A stretch of DNA of 39,763 bases from an uncultured Oscillospiraceae bacterium (GTDB lineage: Bacteria; Bacillota; Clostridia; Oscillospirales; Oscillospiraceae): contig CANQFV010000025.1 in assembly GCA_947599875.1 (NCBI GenBank), positions 1 through 39,763 on the forward strand, given 5' to 3'. This document shows, piece by piece, positions 1 through 8,342 of the stretch. Position 1 is the stretch's first letter, and every line of letters begins with the position of its first letter. The notes under the pieces are model-generated. The model did not search any database. It saw only the letters and a list, made by a program, of their open reading frames with translations, and was not told the DNA's origin. The position numbers and the translations under genes were made by a program.

Positions 1-430
1 CGTGACGGCTCAGGCGCGGGCTTTGCTCCTCCTCTCCCCACGCAATCACGATTGCGTGGGGCCCCTGTGACAAAAAATCGCCCCTCAAGTCCCGCCTTTG
101 ACGGGGGAACTTCCCGTCTTCTGAGGAGGTGGGACAAAGGGGACGGTTTCTTTGTACCACCAGTGCGCACACTGGTGTGACTAAGGAACCGTCCCCGTGT
201 CACACCGGCTTTTCGCAAACGTCGCAGGCCCTGACCCGGCGTTACAGAGGGACGGTTCTTTTCGTCGTCGCGAAAGCCGCTTAACCTCGCCGCCACGCCA
301 GCGTGACGGCTCAGGCGCGGGCTTTGCTCCTCCTCTCCCCACGCAATCACGATTGCGTGGGGCCCCGGTGACAAAAAAACCGTCCCTCAAGTCCCGCCTT
401 TTTCGGAGGTCTGGGGACGGTATACAGGGA
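1..430. repeat. Nest of ACCGTCCC-type palindromic repeats with a ~100-bp direct repeat
   Basis: No gene is visible here. Bases 1-102 recur almost unchanged at 302-403, as a direct repeat 301 bp apart; each copy contains a hairpin with CCCCACGCAATC and GATTGCGTGGGG arms. Around 129-210 lies a REP-like unit in which GGGACGGTTTCTTTGT and the complementary GGAACCGTCCCC flank an inner hairpin (ACCAGTG, CGCA loop, CACTGGT). The same family recurs near 13.2, 18.3, 29.75 and 39.7 kb. From memory, similar GGGACGGTTC repeats are common in Clostridia; their mobility here is an inference. Confidence 0.75.
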
Positions 431-476
431 ACCCAATACAACACCGGTTTTCCGTAGACGCACGAGTCCCCCTGTA

Positions 477-503
477 GGGGCCGACGACCTCGTCGGCCCG
501 CCT
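477..503 (+). repeat. GTAGGGGCC-type short hairpin repeat
   Basis: GTAGGGGCC is followed by a hairpin (GGGCCGACGA, CC, TCGTCGGCCC). Copies near 13.0, 18.6 and 32.2 kb carry ATGA/TCAT at the stem positions where this one has ACGA/TCGT, so the pairing is preserved by compensatory changes. The remaining sequence from 504 to 675 shows no gene I can support. Confidence 0.6.
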
Positions 504-675
504 GCCGAAATTGAGTTTTTTGACAAACCGAAAAAGCGGGTAAGCGCGAAAATGCCGCTGCTCGTCAGACAGCATTAAAAGACCGCTGACTTTTTCACCG
601 GGGAGCCGGTGTGTCAACGGTCTGATTTTCGGTATTCAGTTGTGTTCAGTTCGACAAATAGGAAAGTCATCAAAC

Positions 676-876
676 TTACTTCTTTTTAATCTCGCTGATT
701 ATCCAACAGGTGCAAACCACTATTACGACGCAAATCAACAGCCCAGTGAATCCAATTGCGCCATACACAAGGTCATTTGCGATAAACGGGAAAAAATTAC
801 ACATAGCGCCAGCGAACCACAAGACAAAATATCCTATGATAATTAAAATTGCTAACCGTATCATGTTGTTCTTCAA
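676..876 (-). CDS. Small hypothetical membrane protein (66 aa)
   Basis: I do not recognise this protein. The preferred start is TTG at 876, eight bases after a GGAGGG site; an ATG at 864 lacks that spacing. Two hydrophobic stretches (about residues 6-28 and 37-58) predict two membrane helices, and the tail is lysine-rich (SEIKKK). The region is visibly AT-richer than the rest of the window. The next gene on the same strand (1076-1273) encodes a protein of nearly the same size whose C-terminal half looks similar (GA-hydrophobic-G, LICV, IS, KKK), so the two may be paralogues. Function is unknown. Expression as a real protein is likely but unproven. Confidence 0.55.
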   Translation of the reverse strand: MKNNMIRLAILIIIGYFVLWFAGAMCNFFPFIANDLVYGAIGFTGLLICVVIVVCTCWIISEIKKK

Positions 877-1075
877 TTTGCATTCCCTCCACATGCACCA
901 AATTATCTTAATTTCAGACTTGCCCGACAGGTAAAGACGCGAAGCGGGTTTATCTGTTCGGCAAGTACACAAGAGAGAGTCTTCCGAGCGCACGATACAT
1001 GGTCGCCAGACCTATGTATAGAAGTGCGCCCTTTAGTTCCTAAAGGGTTTTGCAACTTCTCAACAAACGGGAAAA

Positions 1076-1273
1076 TCACGGCTTTTTCTTTTTCAAAAAG
1101 CTAATCGTCCTTTTCACAATAAATATTACACATATCAACCCTACAGCTCCACAAATGATGGTATCCTTCAAGTCTGCAAAACCGCCTGTGTACCGCATTG
1201 CATAATAATAAATTGTCCATATCAGCATTAACACGAACGCACTAATACTTAACCAATAAGATTTCTTATTCAT
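1076..1273 (-). CDS. Small hypothetical membrane protein (65 aa), possible paralogue of the 676-876 gene
   Basis: The start at 1273 is chosen because a GGAG site lies nine bases upstream of this ATG; upstream in-frame codons have no such site. The protein has two predicted membrane helices (about residues 7-26 and 38-55) and a basic tail (SFLKKKKP). The second helix region reads GAVGLICV, recalling GAIGF-LLICV in the neighbouring small protein. I recognise no family. An ACTAAAGGG/CCCTTTAG hairpin at 1029-1047 lies between the two genes; its T-run is on the plus strand, so it is not an obvious terminator for this gene. The low GC and lack of known neighbours suggest accessory DNA. Confidence 0.55.
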   Translation of the reverse strand: MNKKSYWLSISAFVLMLIWTIYYYAMRYTGGFADLKDTIICGAVGLICVIFIVKRTISFLKKKKP

Positions 1274-1598
1274 TTGATTTTTCTCCATACAAATCTCGAT
1301 TGTCAAGCAGTCGCCCACTCGATACTTAATATTATACCACCCAAATGTGGAGAAATCTACTGTCCGTCAAGACGGTTAATCGAATTTTTTCCGAAGTTTC
1401 TACCCACCTCGAACAGAAAACGCCCCGGCGATTTTGGCATCAAGCAGAGCGTTCCTATCCGCTTCCCGGCCCGTCTGAAAGATAAGCTCAAACAACATGC
1501 TGCTTTATGACCAGCCCCCAAAGTGCCTGCCCTCTTTTTATCGCGCCAAATTTTGGCCGGGAAATCCCTATTTCAATGTTTTTTCCGTGGAAAAGGGG
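1274..1598. other. Gene-poor spacer upstream of the rimP operon
   Basis: The only open frame (1274-1510, plus strand) has no convincing ribosome site and no recognisable domain. It may be a remnant. No hairpin repeat of the families found elsewhere is visible here. Confidence 0.4.
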
Positions 1599-1627
1599 TT
1601 GCAAAAGCCGAAAAGCTGTGGTATAAT
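1599..1627 (+). promoter_or_regulatory. Sigma-A-type promoter of the rimP-nusA-infB operon
   Basis: TTGCAA (1599-1604) and TATAAT (1622-1627) are separated by exactly 17 bases. Transcription would start about 1634, giving a leader of roughly 95 bases with a terminator-like hairpin before rimP. Confidence 0.8.
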
Positions 1628-1652
1628 TCACGTTGTAGTAAGGATTTGACTT

Positions 1653-1679
1653 GAGTGGGCTTCCATCCCACTCTTTTTT
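1653..1679 (+). terminator. Leader terminator/attenuator upstream of rimP
   Basis: A perfect 7-bp stem (GAGTGGG at 1653-1659, CCCACTC at 1667-1673) is followed by six T residues, inside the leader and about 50 bases before the rimP ATG. In Bacillus subtilis the nusA operon is autoregulated through NusA-stimulated intrinsic termination in its leader. A similar role here is inferred from position. Confidence 0.7.
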
Positions 1680-1728
1680 CTGCGAATTTTGGCTTGGGTA
1701 AAATTCCGGCGCTAACGGAGGGTCGCGC

Positions 1729-2187
1729 ATGAACAAGGTGGTGGAGATCGTCTCCGGGCTGGCAAAGCCCGTGGTGGAGGCCAGGGGCTGTGAGCTTTGG
1801 GACGTGGAATTTGTCCGGGAGGCCGGCCAGTGGTATCTCCGGGTGTTTATCGACCGGGAGGGCGGCGTCTCCATTGACGACTGCGAGGCCGTGTCCCGCG
1901 CCCTGGACCCCCTGCTGGACGAGGCCGACCCCATCGAGCAGAGCTACACCTTTGAGGTGTCCTCCGCCGGGGTGGAGCGCGCCCTCAAGCGCCCCGGGGA
2001 TTTTCAGCGCTTCATGGGCGCCTATGTGTGCGTCCGGCTCTACCGGGCCGTGGACGGGGTCAAGGAGATCCTGGGCCACCTGGAGGGCTACGACAACGGC
2101 CGCGTCACCGTGAGAACCGACTCCGGGGAGCTGCGGAGCTTTGACGGCCCGGAGGTGGCCGGCGTCCGGCTGAGAATGGAAAACTGA
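1729..2187 (+). CDS. rimP: Ribosome maturation factor RimP
   Basis: RimP assists assembly of the 30S ribosomal subunit in the cytoplasm. The 152-residue length is normal for the family. The conserved features are visible: the WDVEFVREAGQWYLRVFIDREGG segment of the N-terminal domain (about residues 21-45), then DDCEAVSRALDPLLDE, then YTFEVSSAGVERALKRPGDF near residue 85, and a small C-terminal SH3-like domain. An ACGGAGGG ribosome site precedes the ATG. It is the first gene of the operon and is followed by a modular hairpin element and nusA, the usual order in Firmicutes. Confidence 0.96.
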   Translation: MNKVVEIVSGLAKPVVEARGCELWDVEFVREAGQWYLRVFIDREGGVSIDDCEAVSRALDPLLDEADPIEQSYTFEVSSAGVERALKRPGDFQRFMGAYVCVRLYRAVDGVKEILGHLEGYDNGRVTVRTDSGELRSFDGPEVAGVRLRMEN

Positions 2188-2322
2188 CTGAAAAAAGCCC
2201 TGCGGGCTTTTCCCAAGGGGGAACGTGCGGAAATTTTTTCTGAATTTTGCGAAATTCAGAAAAATACTTCTGCCGCCGCGCCGCAGCGCACGCCCAGAGC
2301 GCGCACACTTGCGCGGCAAAAT
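2188..2322 (+). repeat. Modular post-stop hairpin element, copy 1 (modules A-B-C)
   Basis: The element begins right after the rimP stop. Module A is AAAAGCCC-TGC-GGGCTTTT. The linker CAAGGGGGAACGTGCG follows, then module B (TTCTGAATT, TTGCG loop, AAATTCAGAA) and module C, whose outer stem is CCGCGC/GCGCGG. The D and E modules of full-length copies are missing. The copy sits inside the rimP-nusA operon, so it must be read through, or it limits nusA expression. Confidence 0.75.
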
Positions 2323-2382
2323 GAAATGTGAAATTAGTACCCGAGTTGACGCGAGGTAAAGCGATAGAAAGGATCGATCACC

Positions 2383-3438
2383 ATGAATGCAGAATTTTTT
2401 GAAGCCATTGCCGACATTGAAAAGGAGAAGGGTATCCCCAAGGAGTATATGATCGAGCGCATCCGTATGGCGCTCCTGGCCGCCCTGCGCAAGGACAACC
2501 CCGACGCGGAGGAAAACGTGGTGGTGGACGTGGACGAGAGCAAGAAGAAGATCGACATGTACATCCAGAAGGCCGTTGTGGAGAACGTGGAGAACCCGGC
2601 CATTGAGCTTCTGCCGGAGGAGGCCAGGAAATACGCCAAGCGGGCGGAGGTGGGGGACACGGTGAACGTCCCCGTGGACACCAAAAAGTTCGGCCGCATC
2701 GCCGCCCAGGCCGCAAAGCAGGTGATCATCCAGGGCATCCGCGAGGCGGAGCGCAGCATGGTCTACCAGGAGTTCACCTCCAAGGAGCATGAGATCCTCA
2801 CCGGGACCGTCACCCGCATCGACCCGGTGCGCGGCGCCGTCAACATCCACATGGCCGCTGGCAGTGAGTACGCTGAGGCCGTTATGCCCGCCGGGGAGCG
2901 GGTGTCCACCGAGGAGCTGCACGAGGGGGACACCATCAAGGTGTACGTCGTGGAGGTCCACAAGGTGGGCTCCGGCCCCCAGGTCATCGTCAGCCGCACC
3001 CACCCCGGGCTTGTGAAGCGCCTGTTTGAGCTGGAGGTTCCGGAGATCTTTGACGGCACCGTGGAGATCAAGTCCATCGCCCGTGAGGCGGGCAGCCGCA
3101 CCAAGATGGCCGTCTGGTCGGCCGATCCGGAGGTGGAGCCCATCGGCTCCTGCGTCGGCCCTCGCGGCGGGCGCGTGGCCGCCGTTGTGGAGGAGCTGCA
3201 CGGGGAGAAGATCGACATCGTAAAATATTCCGAGACACCGGCGGAGTTTGTGGCCGCCGCCCTGGCCCCCGCGGATGTGACGAGGGTGGATTTCCTGGAC
3301 GATCCCAAGACCTGCCGGGTCATCGTCCCGGACAACCAGCTGTCTTTGGCCATCGGCAAGGAGGGGCAGAACGTCCGCCTGGCCGCCCGTCTCACCGGGT
3401 TCAAGATCGACATCAAGCCCGCAAGCTTCCAGGGCTGA
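2383..3438 (+). CDS. nusA: Transcription termination/antitermination protein NusA
   Basis: NusA binds RNA polymerase and nascent RNA and modulates pausing, termination and antitermination. The 351 residues contain the N-terminal polymerase-binding domain (1-130, beginning NAEFFEAIADIEKEKGIPKE), an S1 domain (about 135-200, GTVTRIDPVRGAVNIHM), and two KH domains (about 205-345, with GSCVGPRGGRV and LAIGKEGQNVRLAARL as the GXXG-type loops). There is no acidic C-terminal repeat, as usual in Firmicutes. The start follows an AGAAAGGA site. The hairpin element between rimP and nusA and the leader terminator are both possible targets of NusA feedback. Confidence 0.97.
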   Translation: MNAEFFEAIADIEKEKGIPKEYMIERIRMALLAALRKDNPDAEENVVVDVDESKKKIDMYIQKAVVENVENPAIELLPEEARKYAKRAEVGDTVNVPVDTKKFGRIAAQAAKQVIIQGIREAERSMVYQEFTSKEHEILTGTVTRIDPVRGAVNIHMAAGSEYAEAVMPAGERVSTEELHEGDTIKVYVVEVHKVGSGPQVIVSRTHPGLVKRLFELEVPEIFDGTVEIKSIAREAGSRTKMAVWSADPEVEPIGSCVGPRGGRVAAVVEELHGEKIDIVKYSETPAEFVAAALAPADVTRVDFLDDPKTCRVIVPDNQLSLAIGKEGQNVRLAARLTGFKIDIKPASFQG

Positions 3439-3486
3439 TTCCCGGGATCGGATTTTATTGAAGCTTCAATTTCATTTCAAGAGTTG

Positions 3487-3765
3487 ATGGATATGCAGCA
3501 GCCCAAAAAGATCCCCCTGCGCCAGTGCGTGGGATGCCGGACACAGCGGCCCAAGCGGGAGCTTGTCCGGGTCGTCCGCTCGCCGGAAGGACAGGTGTGT
3601 ATTGACCTGACGGGGAAAAAGCCCGGCCGGGGCGCCTACATCTGCCCCCAGGCGGAGTGCCTGAAGAAGGCGGTAAAATCCCGGGCCTTGGGTCGCGCCT
3701 TCGGGGTGGAGATCCCCCAGGAGGTCTTTGAGGAGCTGGCCCGTCAGCTTGAGGAGGCAAAATGA
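3487..3765 (+). CDS. ylxR: YlxR family RNA-binding protein (RnpM-like)
   Basis: This small basic protein (92 aa from ATG 3487) has the YlxR signature: IPLRQCVGCRTQRPKRELVRVV near the N-terminus, then PGRGAYICP and AFGVEIP. The family sits between nusA and infB in most Firmicutes; in B. subtilis the protein was reported to bind and modulate RNase P (RnpM). The start is uncertain: TTG 3484, ATG 3487 and ATG 3493 are all in frame, and the weak AAGAG site at 3479-3483 has the best spacing for 3493. Its last codons overlap ylxQ by four bases, suggesting coupled translation. Confidence 0.9.
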   Translation: MDMQQPKKIPLRQCVGCRTQRPKRELVRVVRSPEGQVCIDLTGKKPGRGAYICPQAECLKKAVKSRALGRAFGVEIPQEVFEELARQLEEAK

Positions 3766-4151
3766 GCGCCGTGGATTTCCTGGGCCTGGTGAAAAAGGCC
3801 GGGAGACTGGAGACGGGGGAGGAATCCGTTGCCGCCGCGGCCAGGGCCGGGCGGGCCAAGGTGATCCTCGTCGCCTCCGACGCCGGGCGCTCCACAGCCG
3901 GCCGGGCGGAAAGCTCCGCCGCCGCCGGGGGATGTCCCCTGGTGGCCGTCCCCGCCACGCGGGAGGAGCTGGGCACCGTCACGGGCCGGGACGTGGTGAG
4001 CGTGGCCGCCGTCACGGACGCCGGCATGGCCGCCGCCTTCGTCCGGAAGCTGGCAGAGGCGGACGGGCGCTTCGCCCGGGCCGCACAGGAGCTTTCCCGC
4101 CCGGATCCCGCCGGGCAGACGCCCCGGGGGCGGCATAAGAGAGAACACTGA
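3762..4151 (+). CDS. ylxQ: L7Ae/L30e-family RNA-binding protein YlxQ
   Basis: The 129-residue protein has the L7Ae/YbxF-like fold pattern: [18 protein letters not shown] at the start, then [26 protein letters not shown] and [18 protein letters not shown]. Members bind kink-turn RNA. The ATG overlaps the ylxR stop (ATGA). The C-terminal ~25 residues after the fold are basic and look disordered. Position between ylxR and infB is the conserved one. Confidence 0.9.
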   Translation: MSAVDFLGLVKKAGRLETGEESVAAAARAGRAKVILVASDAGRSTAGRAESSAAAGGCPLVAVPATREELGTVTGRDVVSVAAVTDAGMAAAFVRKLAEADGRFARAAQELSRPDPAGQTPRGRHKREH

Positions 4152-4188
4152 CGTAAATCAAGCGCTTGCTGAAAGGATTGGTTATAGA

Positions 4189-6534
4189 ATGGCAATTGTA
4201 GTAAAATACCGGGTGCATGAGGTGGCGAAGGATTTCAAGATGACCTCCAAGGTCATCACGGAGATCCTGACGAAGTATGCCACGACGCCCAAGAATCACA
4301 TGCAGGTGCTTGAGGACGGGGAGCTGGATCTGATTTTCGAGTATCTGACACAGCACCACCAGATGGCGTCCATCGCGGATGTCTTTGCCGACACGGCAAA
4401 GCCCGCGGGAAAGCCGGAGGCTCCGGCCGCCCCCCAGCAGTCCGGCAAGCCCCAGCCCGCCCAAAATAAGCCGGGCCAGCAGCCCGCCCAGGCCCAGGCT
4501 CAGCCCCAGGCCAAGCCCCAGCAGCCCAAGGCGGAGAAGGAGTTCAAGCCCCGGCCGGAGAAGCAGAAGCGCGTTATCGACACCTCCGGCGTCACCATCA
4601 ACATCGAGAAGTACGACGAGCGCTTTGACCAGATGGCGGGAGACCGGGCCAACAACATGAAGCGCGGCAAGGAGCAGATCAAGAAGAAGGGCGGCCAGCA
4701 GAAGACGAATCCCGCCCAGGACAGATCCGCCAAGCGCCGCCAGGAGGAGCGGGACCGGCTCCGCCGCCTCCAGTTCGAGGTGGCCAAGAAGGCCCCCGTC
4801 CGGGTGCAGATCCCTGATGAGATCAGCGTTGGGGAGCTGGCCAGCCGCATGAAGAAGACCGGCGCCGAGGTGGTGAAGTCCCTGATCAAGATGGGGGTCA
4901 TGGCCTCCGTCAGTGACACCATCGACTACGACACCGCCGCCCTTGTGGCGATGGAGCTGGGCTGTAAGGTGGAGCGTGAGGTGGTCGTCACCATCGAGGA
5001 GCGGCTCATCGACGACCGGCAGGACCGGGAGGACGAGCTTGTCCCCCGCGCCCCCGTGGTGGTGGTCATGGGCCATGTGGATCACGGCAAGACCTCCCTT
5101 TTGGACAAGATCCGCTCCACAAACGTGGCGGCGGGGGAGGCCGGCGGCATCACCCAGCACATCGGCGCCTACCGGGTGCTGGTCAACGGCAGTCCCGTCA
5201 CCTTCTTGGACACCCCGGGCCACGAGGCCTTTACCTCCATGCGCGCCAGGGGCGCTATGGCCACGGACATCGCCATCCTGGTGGTGGCCGCCGACGACGG
5301 CATCATGCCCCAGACCGTGGAGTCCATCAATCACGCCAAAGCGGCTAAAATTCCTATCGTCGTGGCCATCAACAAGATGGATGTCCACGGCGCCAACCCC
5401 GACCGCATCAAGCAGCAGCTGACGGAGTACGACATCGTCCCGGAGGAGTGGGGCGGGGACACCATCGTGTGCCCCATCTCCGCCAAGACCGGCGAGGGCA
5501 TCCAGGAGCTGCTGGAGAATCTGGTCGTCCTGGCCGAGGTGCAGGAGCTGCGGGCCAATCCCAACCGGGAGGCCCGGGGCGTGGTCATCGAGGCGCGGCT
5601 TGACAAGGGCCGCGGCCCCATCATGACCGTCCTGGTGCAGAACGGCACCCTGAAGCAGGGCGACATCATCATCGCCGGCACCGCCGTGGGCCGCGTGCGC
5701 ACCATGATGAACGACAAGGGCGAGCGTGTCACCCAGGCCGGCCCCTCCGTCCCGGTGGAGATCGCCGGTATGGGCGAGGTCCCCGCCGCCGGCGACATCT
5801 TCAACGCCGTGGCGGATGAGCGCATGGCCAGGGAGCTGGCGGAGCAGCGCCGCCAGAACCAGAAAAACGCCGGCGAGGGCGTGCGCAAGGTCTCCCTGGA
5901 GGATCTGTTCGCCCAGATCAAGGAGGGCGAGCTGAAGGAGCTGCCCATCATCGTCAAGGCCGACGTCCAGGGTTCCGCCGAGGCCATCAAGGCGTCCCTG
6001 GAGAAGCTGACAAACGAGGAAGTCCGGGTTCGGGTCATCCACTCCGCCGTGGGCGCCATCTCCGAATCCGACGTGATGCTGGCCGCCACATCCGGGGCCA
6101 TCGTGGTGGGCTTCAACGTCCGCCCCGACAACGCCGCCCGGGAGAACGCCGCCAGGAGCCATGTGGATATCCGGCTGTACAGCGTCATCTACGACTGCAT
6201 CAACGAGATCGAGTCCGCCATGAAGGGTATGCTGGCCCCCAAGTTCCGGGAGGTACAGCTGGGCCACGCCGAGGTGCGGGAGACCTACCGGGTCTCCAAG
6301 GTGGGCACCGTCTGCGGCTGCTATGTGCTGGACGGCAAGATCCAGCGCGGCTGCAAGGTTCGCGTCCTCCGGGACAACGTGATCATCTTCGACGGGGAGC
6401 TGGCCAGTCTCCGCCGCTTCAAGGACGACGTGCGCGAGGTGGCCTCCGGCTACGAGTGCGGTATGCAGGTGGATAAGTTCAACGATGTGAAGATCGGCGA
6501 CATCATCGAGTGCTTCGTCATGGAACAGATTTAA
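4189..6534 (+). CDS. infB: Translation initiation factor IF-2
   Basis: IF-2 is the GTPase that brings initiator tRNA to the 30S subunit and promotes subunit joining. The 781 residues show an N-terminal IF2_N segment ([12 protein letters not shown], about 7-18), a low-complexity Pro/Gln/Lys linker (about 66-200), a second IF2_N segment ([18 protein letters not shown], about 210-227), the GTPase with G1 GHVDHGKT at 295-302, G3 DTPGHEAF at 341-348, G4 NKMD at 395-398 and G5 SAK at 431-433, then the beta-barrel and C-terminal tRNA-binding domains. All GTPase motifs are intact. The gene is 37 bases after ylxQ and is followed directly by a full modular hairpin element. Confidence 0.98.
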   Translation: MAIVVKYRVHEVAKDFKMTSKVITEILTKYATTPKNHMQVLEDGELDLIFEYLTQHHQMASIADVFADTAKPAGKPEAPAAPQQSGKPQPAQNKPGQQPAQAQAQPQAKPQQPKAEKEFKPRPEKQKRVIDTSGVTINIEKYDERFDQMAGDRANNMKRGKEQIKKKGGQQKTNPAQDRSAKRRQEERDRLRRLQFEVAKKAPVRVQIPDEISVGELASRMKKTGAEVVKSLIKMGVMASVSDTIDYDTAALVAMELGCKVEREVVVTIEERLIDDRQDREDELVPRAPVVVVMGHVDHGKTSLLDKIRSTNVAAGEAGGITQHIGAYRVLVNGSPVTFLDTPGHEAFTSMRARGAMATDIAILVVAADDGIMPQTVESINHAKAAKIPIVVAINKMDVHGANPDRIKQQLTEYDIVPEEWGGDTIVCPISAKTGEGIQELLENLVVLAEVQELRANPNREARGVVIEARLDKGRGPIMTVLVQNGTLKQGDIIIAGTAVGRVRTMMNDKGERVTQAGPSVPVEIAGMGEVPAAGDIFNAVADERMARELAEQRRQNQKNAGEGVRKVSLEDLFAQIKEGELKELPIIVKADVQGSAEAIKASLEKLTNEEVRVRVIHSAVGAISESDVMLAATSGAIVVGFNVRPDNAARENAARSHVDIRLYSVIYDCINEIESAMKGMLAPKFREVQLGHAEVRETYRVSKVGTVCGCYVLDGKIQRGCKVRVLRDNVIIFDGELASLRRFKDDVREVASGYECGMQVDKFNDVKIGDIIECFVMEQI

Positions 6535-6790
6535 CTAAGCTGGCTTGGAAGGCCTGACGGCCTTCCAATGCCAAGGGGGACGTGCGGGGAAGCGGCCCAA
6601 AATTAGAATTTTGTGCCGCTTCCCCTGCCGCCGCGCTGTGCGACCAGTCTGCGGACTGGTCACTTGCGCGGCAAGAGGGATTTTTTGCGAGGCAAAGCCC
6701 CGCAAAAAATGTTTATATTATATATATTATATATAATAGAGCTTTTGAAAGGCTTTTTTCCAAGGCGCGGGTCCTTGGAAAAAAGTTTTT
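6535..6790 (+). repeat. Modular post-stop hairpin element, copy 2 (A-B-C plus two D modules)
   Basis: It starts directly after the infB stop with TAAGCTGGC. Module A is TTGGAAGGCC-TGAC-GGCCTTCCAA (6545-6568). The linker CCAAGGGGGACGTGCG is followed by module B (GGGGAAGCGGC and GCCGCTTCCCC arms), module C (CCGCGC/GCGCGG around GACCAGTC-TGCG-GACTGGTC), and two different D hairpins with T6/A6 ends: GCGAGGC-AAA-GCCCCGC, and CCAAGG/CCTTGG near 6760-6784. An AT-only palindrome lies between the two D hairpins. It separates infB from rbfA. Confidence 0.8.
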
Positions 6791-6865
6791 ATGGGCCTGA
6801 ACGGCGCTGTACGCCGCTCAGTTTCCGGATCTGTCTGACCGTCACGGTCTGAAAGGAACGATACT

Positions 6866-7240
6866 ATGCCTTCTAACCACTTAAACCGCATCAACGAGGA
6901 CATCCGCCTGTGCATGGACAAGCTCCTGCGGGAGGTGAAGGATCCCCGGATCCACCAGGGGCTTATGTCCGTCACCGCCTGCGACGCCGCGGGGGATCTG
7001 AAGACCTGCAAGGTCTACCTCAGCGTCCTGGGGCTGGAGGATGAGAAATCCCTGAAGCAGGGGCTGAGATCCGCCTCCGGCTGGATCCGGCGGGAGCTGG
7101 GCCAGCGCCTCAGACTGCGCAACACCCCGGAGCTTACGTTTATCATTGACCACTCCATCGAGGAGGGGGCACGGATCAACTCCATCCTGGCCTCCCTGGA
7201 CATTGAGCCGGAGGAGGCGTCTGACCATGACGGTGAATGA
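6866..7240 (+). CDS. rbfA: Ribosome-binding factor A
   Basis: RbfA is a KH-fold protein needed for late 30S maturation and 16S rRNA 5' processing. The 124 residues match the family length, with the typical NRINEDIRLCMDKLLREVKDPR start, the CDAAGDLKTCKVYLSVLG central strand region and LRNTPELTFIIDHSIEEGARI near the end. The ATG follows a GAAAGGAACG site. The 3' end overlaps nrnA by 14 bases. A full hairpin element separates it from infB, so it may need readthrough or its own promoter; none with good consensus was seen. Confidence 0.96.
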   Translation: MPSNHLNRINEDIRLCMDKLLREVKDPRIHQGLMSVTACDAAGDLKTCKVYLSVLGLEDEKSLKQGLRSASGWIRRELGQRLRLRNTPELTFIIDHSIEEGARINSILASLDIEPEEASDHDGE

Positions 7241-8177
7241 GGCCGCCCGGTGGCTCTCGGAGCGGGACGGCTTTCTCCTCTTGACCCACGCCCGCCCCGA
7301 CGGGGATACCTTAGGCTCCGCCGCCGCCCTCTGCTCGGCCCTGCGCCGCCTGGGCAAGCGCGCCGCCCTCTACCCGAATCCCGAGATCACGGAAAAATTT
7401 GTGCCCTTTGTCTCGCCCTATATGGCGGAGGGGGATTTTTCCTTTCAGCACACCGTCAGCGTGGACATCGCCTCCCCCAACCTGTTCCCCCGGGGCTTTG
7501 CGGGTGAGGTGGAATTGGCCGTGGATCACCACCCGTCCAACTCCGGCTTTGCCGAAAATACCCTGCTGGACGCCGGCCGGGCCGCCTGCGGGGAGATCGT
7601 CCTGGACATGATCCGCCGGCTTTGCGGCGGGATCACCAGGGGGGAGGCGGAGCTGTTGTACATCGCCGTGTCCACGGACACCGGCTGCTTCCAGTACGCC
7701 AACGTGACGGAGAACACCTTTCTGGCGGCGGCGGAGCTGAGCCGTGCCGGGGCGGACACGGCGGGTCTCTCCCGGCTCTTTTTCCGCACCTTCTCCCGGC
7801 CGCACCTGGCCCTGGAGGGGGCGGTCTACTCCGGACTACGCACCTTCCACGACGGCCGGATCGTGGCCGCCGTGGTGACGCTGGAGATGATCCGCCGCAT
7901 CGGTGTCACGGAGGACGACATGGACGACCTGGCGGGTCTGGCCGGGAAATTGGCCGGCCACCAGGTGAGCCTCACCCTCCGGGAGAACGAAAACGGCTCC
8001 ACCCGGGTGTCCCTGCGCTCCACCGGCGCGGTGAACGTCTCCCAGATCGCCCAAAAATTCGGCGGCGGCGGCCACGCGATGGCCGCCGGCTGTACCGTGG
8101 ACGCCCCTCCGGAGGAGACTCTGGCCCGCCTCCTGCCCCCCATCGAGGAGGCCCTGAACGCCCGGGAGGCGGGTTAA
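7227..8177 (+). CDS. nrnA: DHH-family oligoribonuclease / pAp phosphatase NrnA
   Basis: The 316-residue protein degrades very short RNAs (nanoRNA) and, in characterised relatives, also dephosphorylates 3'-phosphoadenosine 5'-phosphate. The DHH motifs are visible: LLTHARPDGDTLGSAAAL (about residues 17-34), VDIASPNL, the VDHHPSNSGFAE signature near residue 100, and VSTDTGCFQYANVT. The DHHA1 domain ends with FGGGGHAMAAGCTV. The start is ATG 7227, preceded by GGAGGAGG and overlapping the end of rbfA; this is the standard rbfA-nrnA-truB arrangement. Confidence 0.95.
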   Translation: MTVNEAARWLSERDGFLLLTHARPDGDTLGSAAALCSALRRLGKRAALYPNPEITEKFVPFVSPYMAEGDFSFQHTVSVDIASPNLFPRGFAGEVELAVDHHPSNSGFAENTLLDAGRAACGEIVLDMIRRLCGGITRGEAELLYIAVSTDTGCFQYANVTENTFLAAAELSRAGADTAGLSRLFFRTFSRPHLALEGAVYSGLRTFHDGRIVAAVVTLEMIRRIGVTEDDMDDLAGLAGKLAGHQVSLTLRENENGSTRVSLRSTGAVNVSQIAQKFGGGGHAMAAGCTVDAPPEETLARLLPPIEEALNAREAG

Positions 8178-8204
8178 GGTTGCGGCTTTGCCGCGTATTT
8201 GAAC

Positions 8205-8295
8205 AGTGGGCCGCCGTGGGCGGCGGCCCCTACGGCGTCTAATAGAGCTGTTTCCTTAATGGCTGTACGGGCCGCCGCCCACGGCGGCCCGCCCT
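8205..8295. repeat. Inverted pair of GTAGGGGCC-type hairpins
   Basis: Two copies of GGGCCGCCG-loop-CGGCGGCCC face each other (about 8208-8236 and 8266-8291) between nrnA and truB. The first is in the orientation ending CCCCTACGG; the second is the opposite orientation. Confidence 0.65.
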
Positions 8296-8342
8296 ATCGA
8301 ATTTCGCAACAACCCCGTATCCCCCCGGCTCAGGAGGCAAAA

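Noticed and set aside
1274-1510. 78-residue open frame ending in a basic RFPARLKDKLKQ segment
   Set aside because: There is no ribosome site and the frame begins inside the leader of the opposite small gene; at most a remnant.
1573-3201. 542-residue open frame on the minus strand opposite rimP and nusA
   Set aside because: It runs across the promoter, rimP, the repeat and nusA, and has shadow-frame composition.
4012-6267. 751-residue open frame on the minus strand opposite infB
   Set aside because: It is a high-GC shadow of infB: Gly/His/Leu/Asp-rich, low complexity, and with no ribosome site or known domain.
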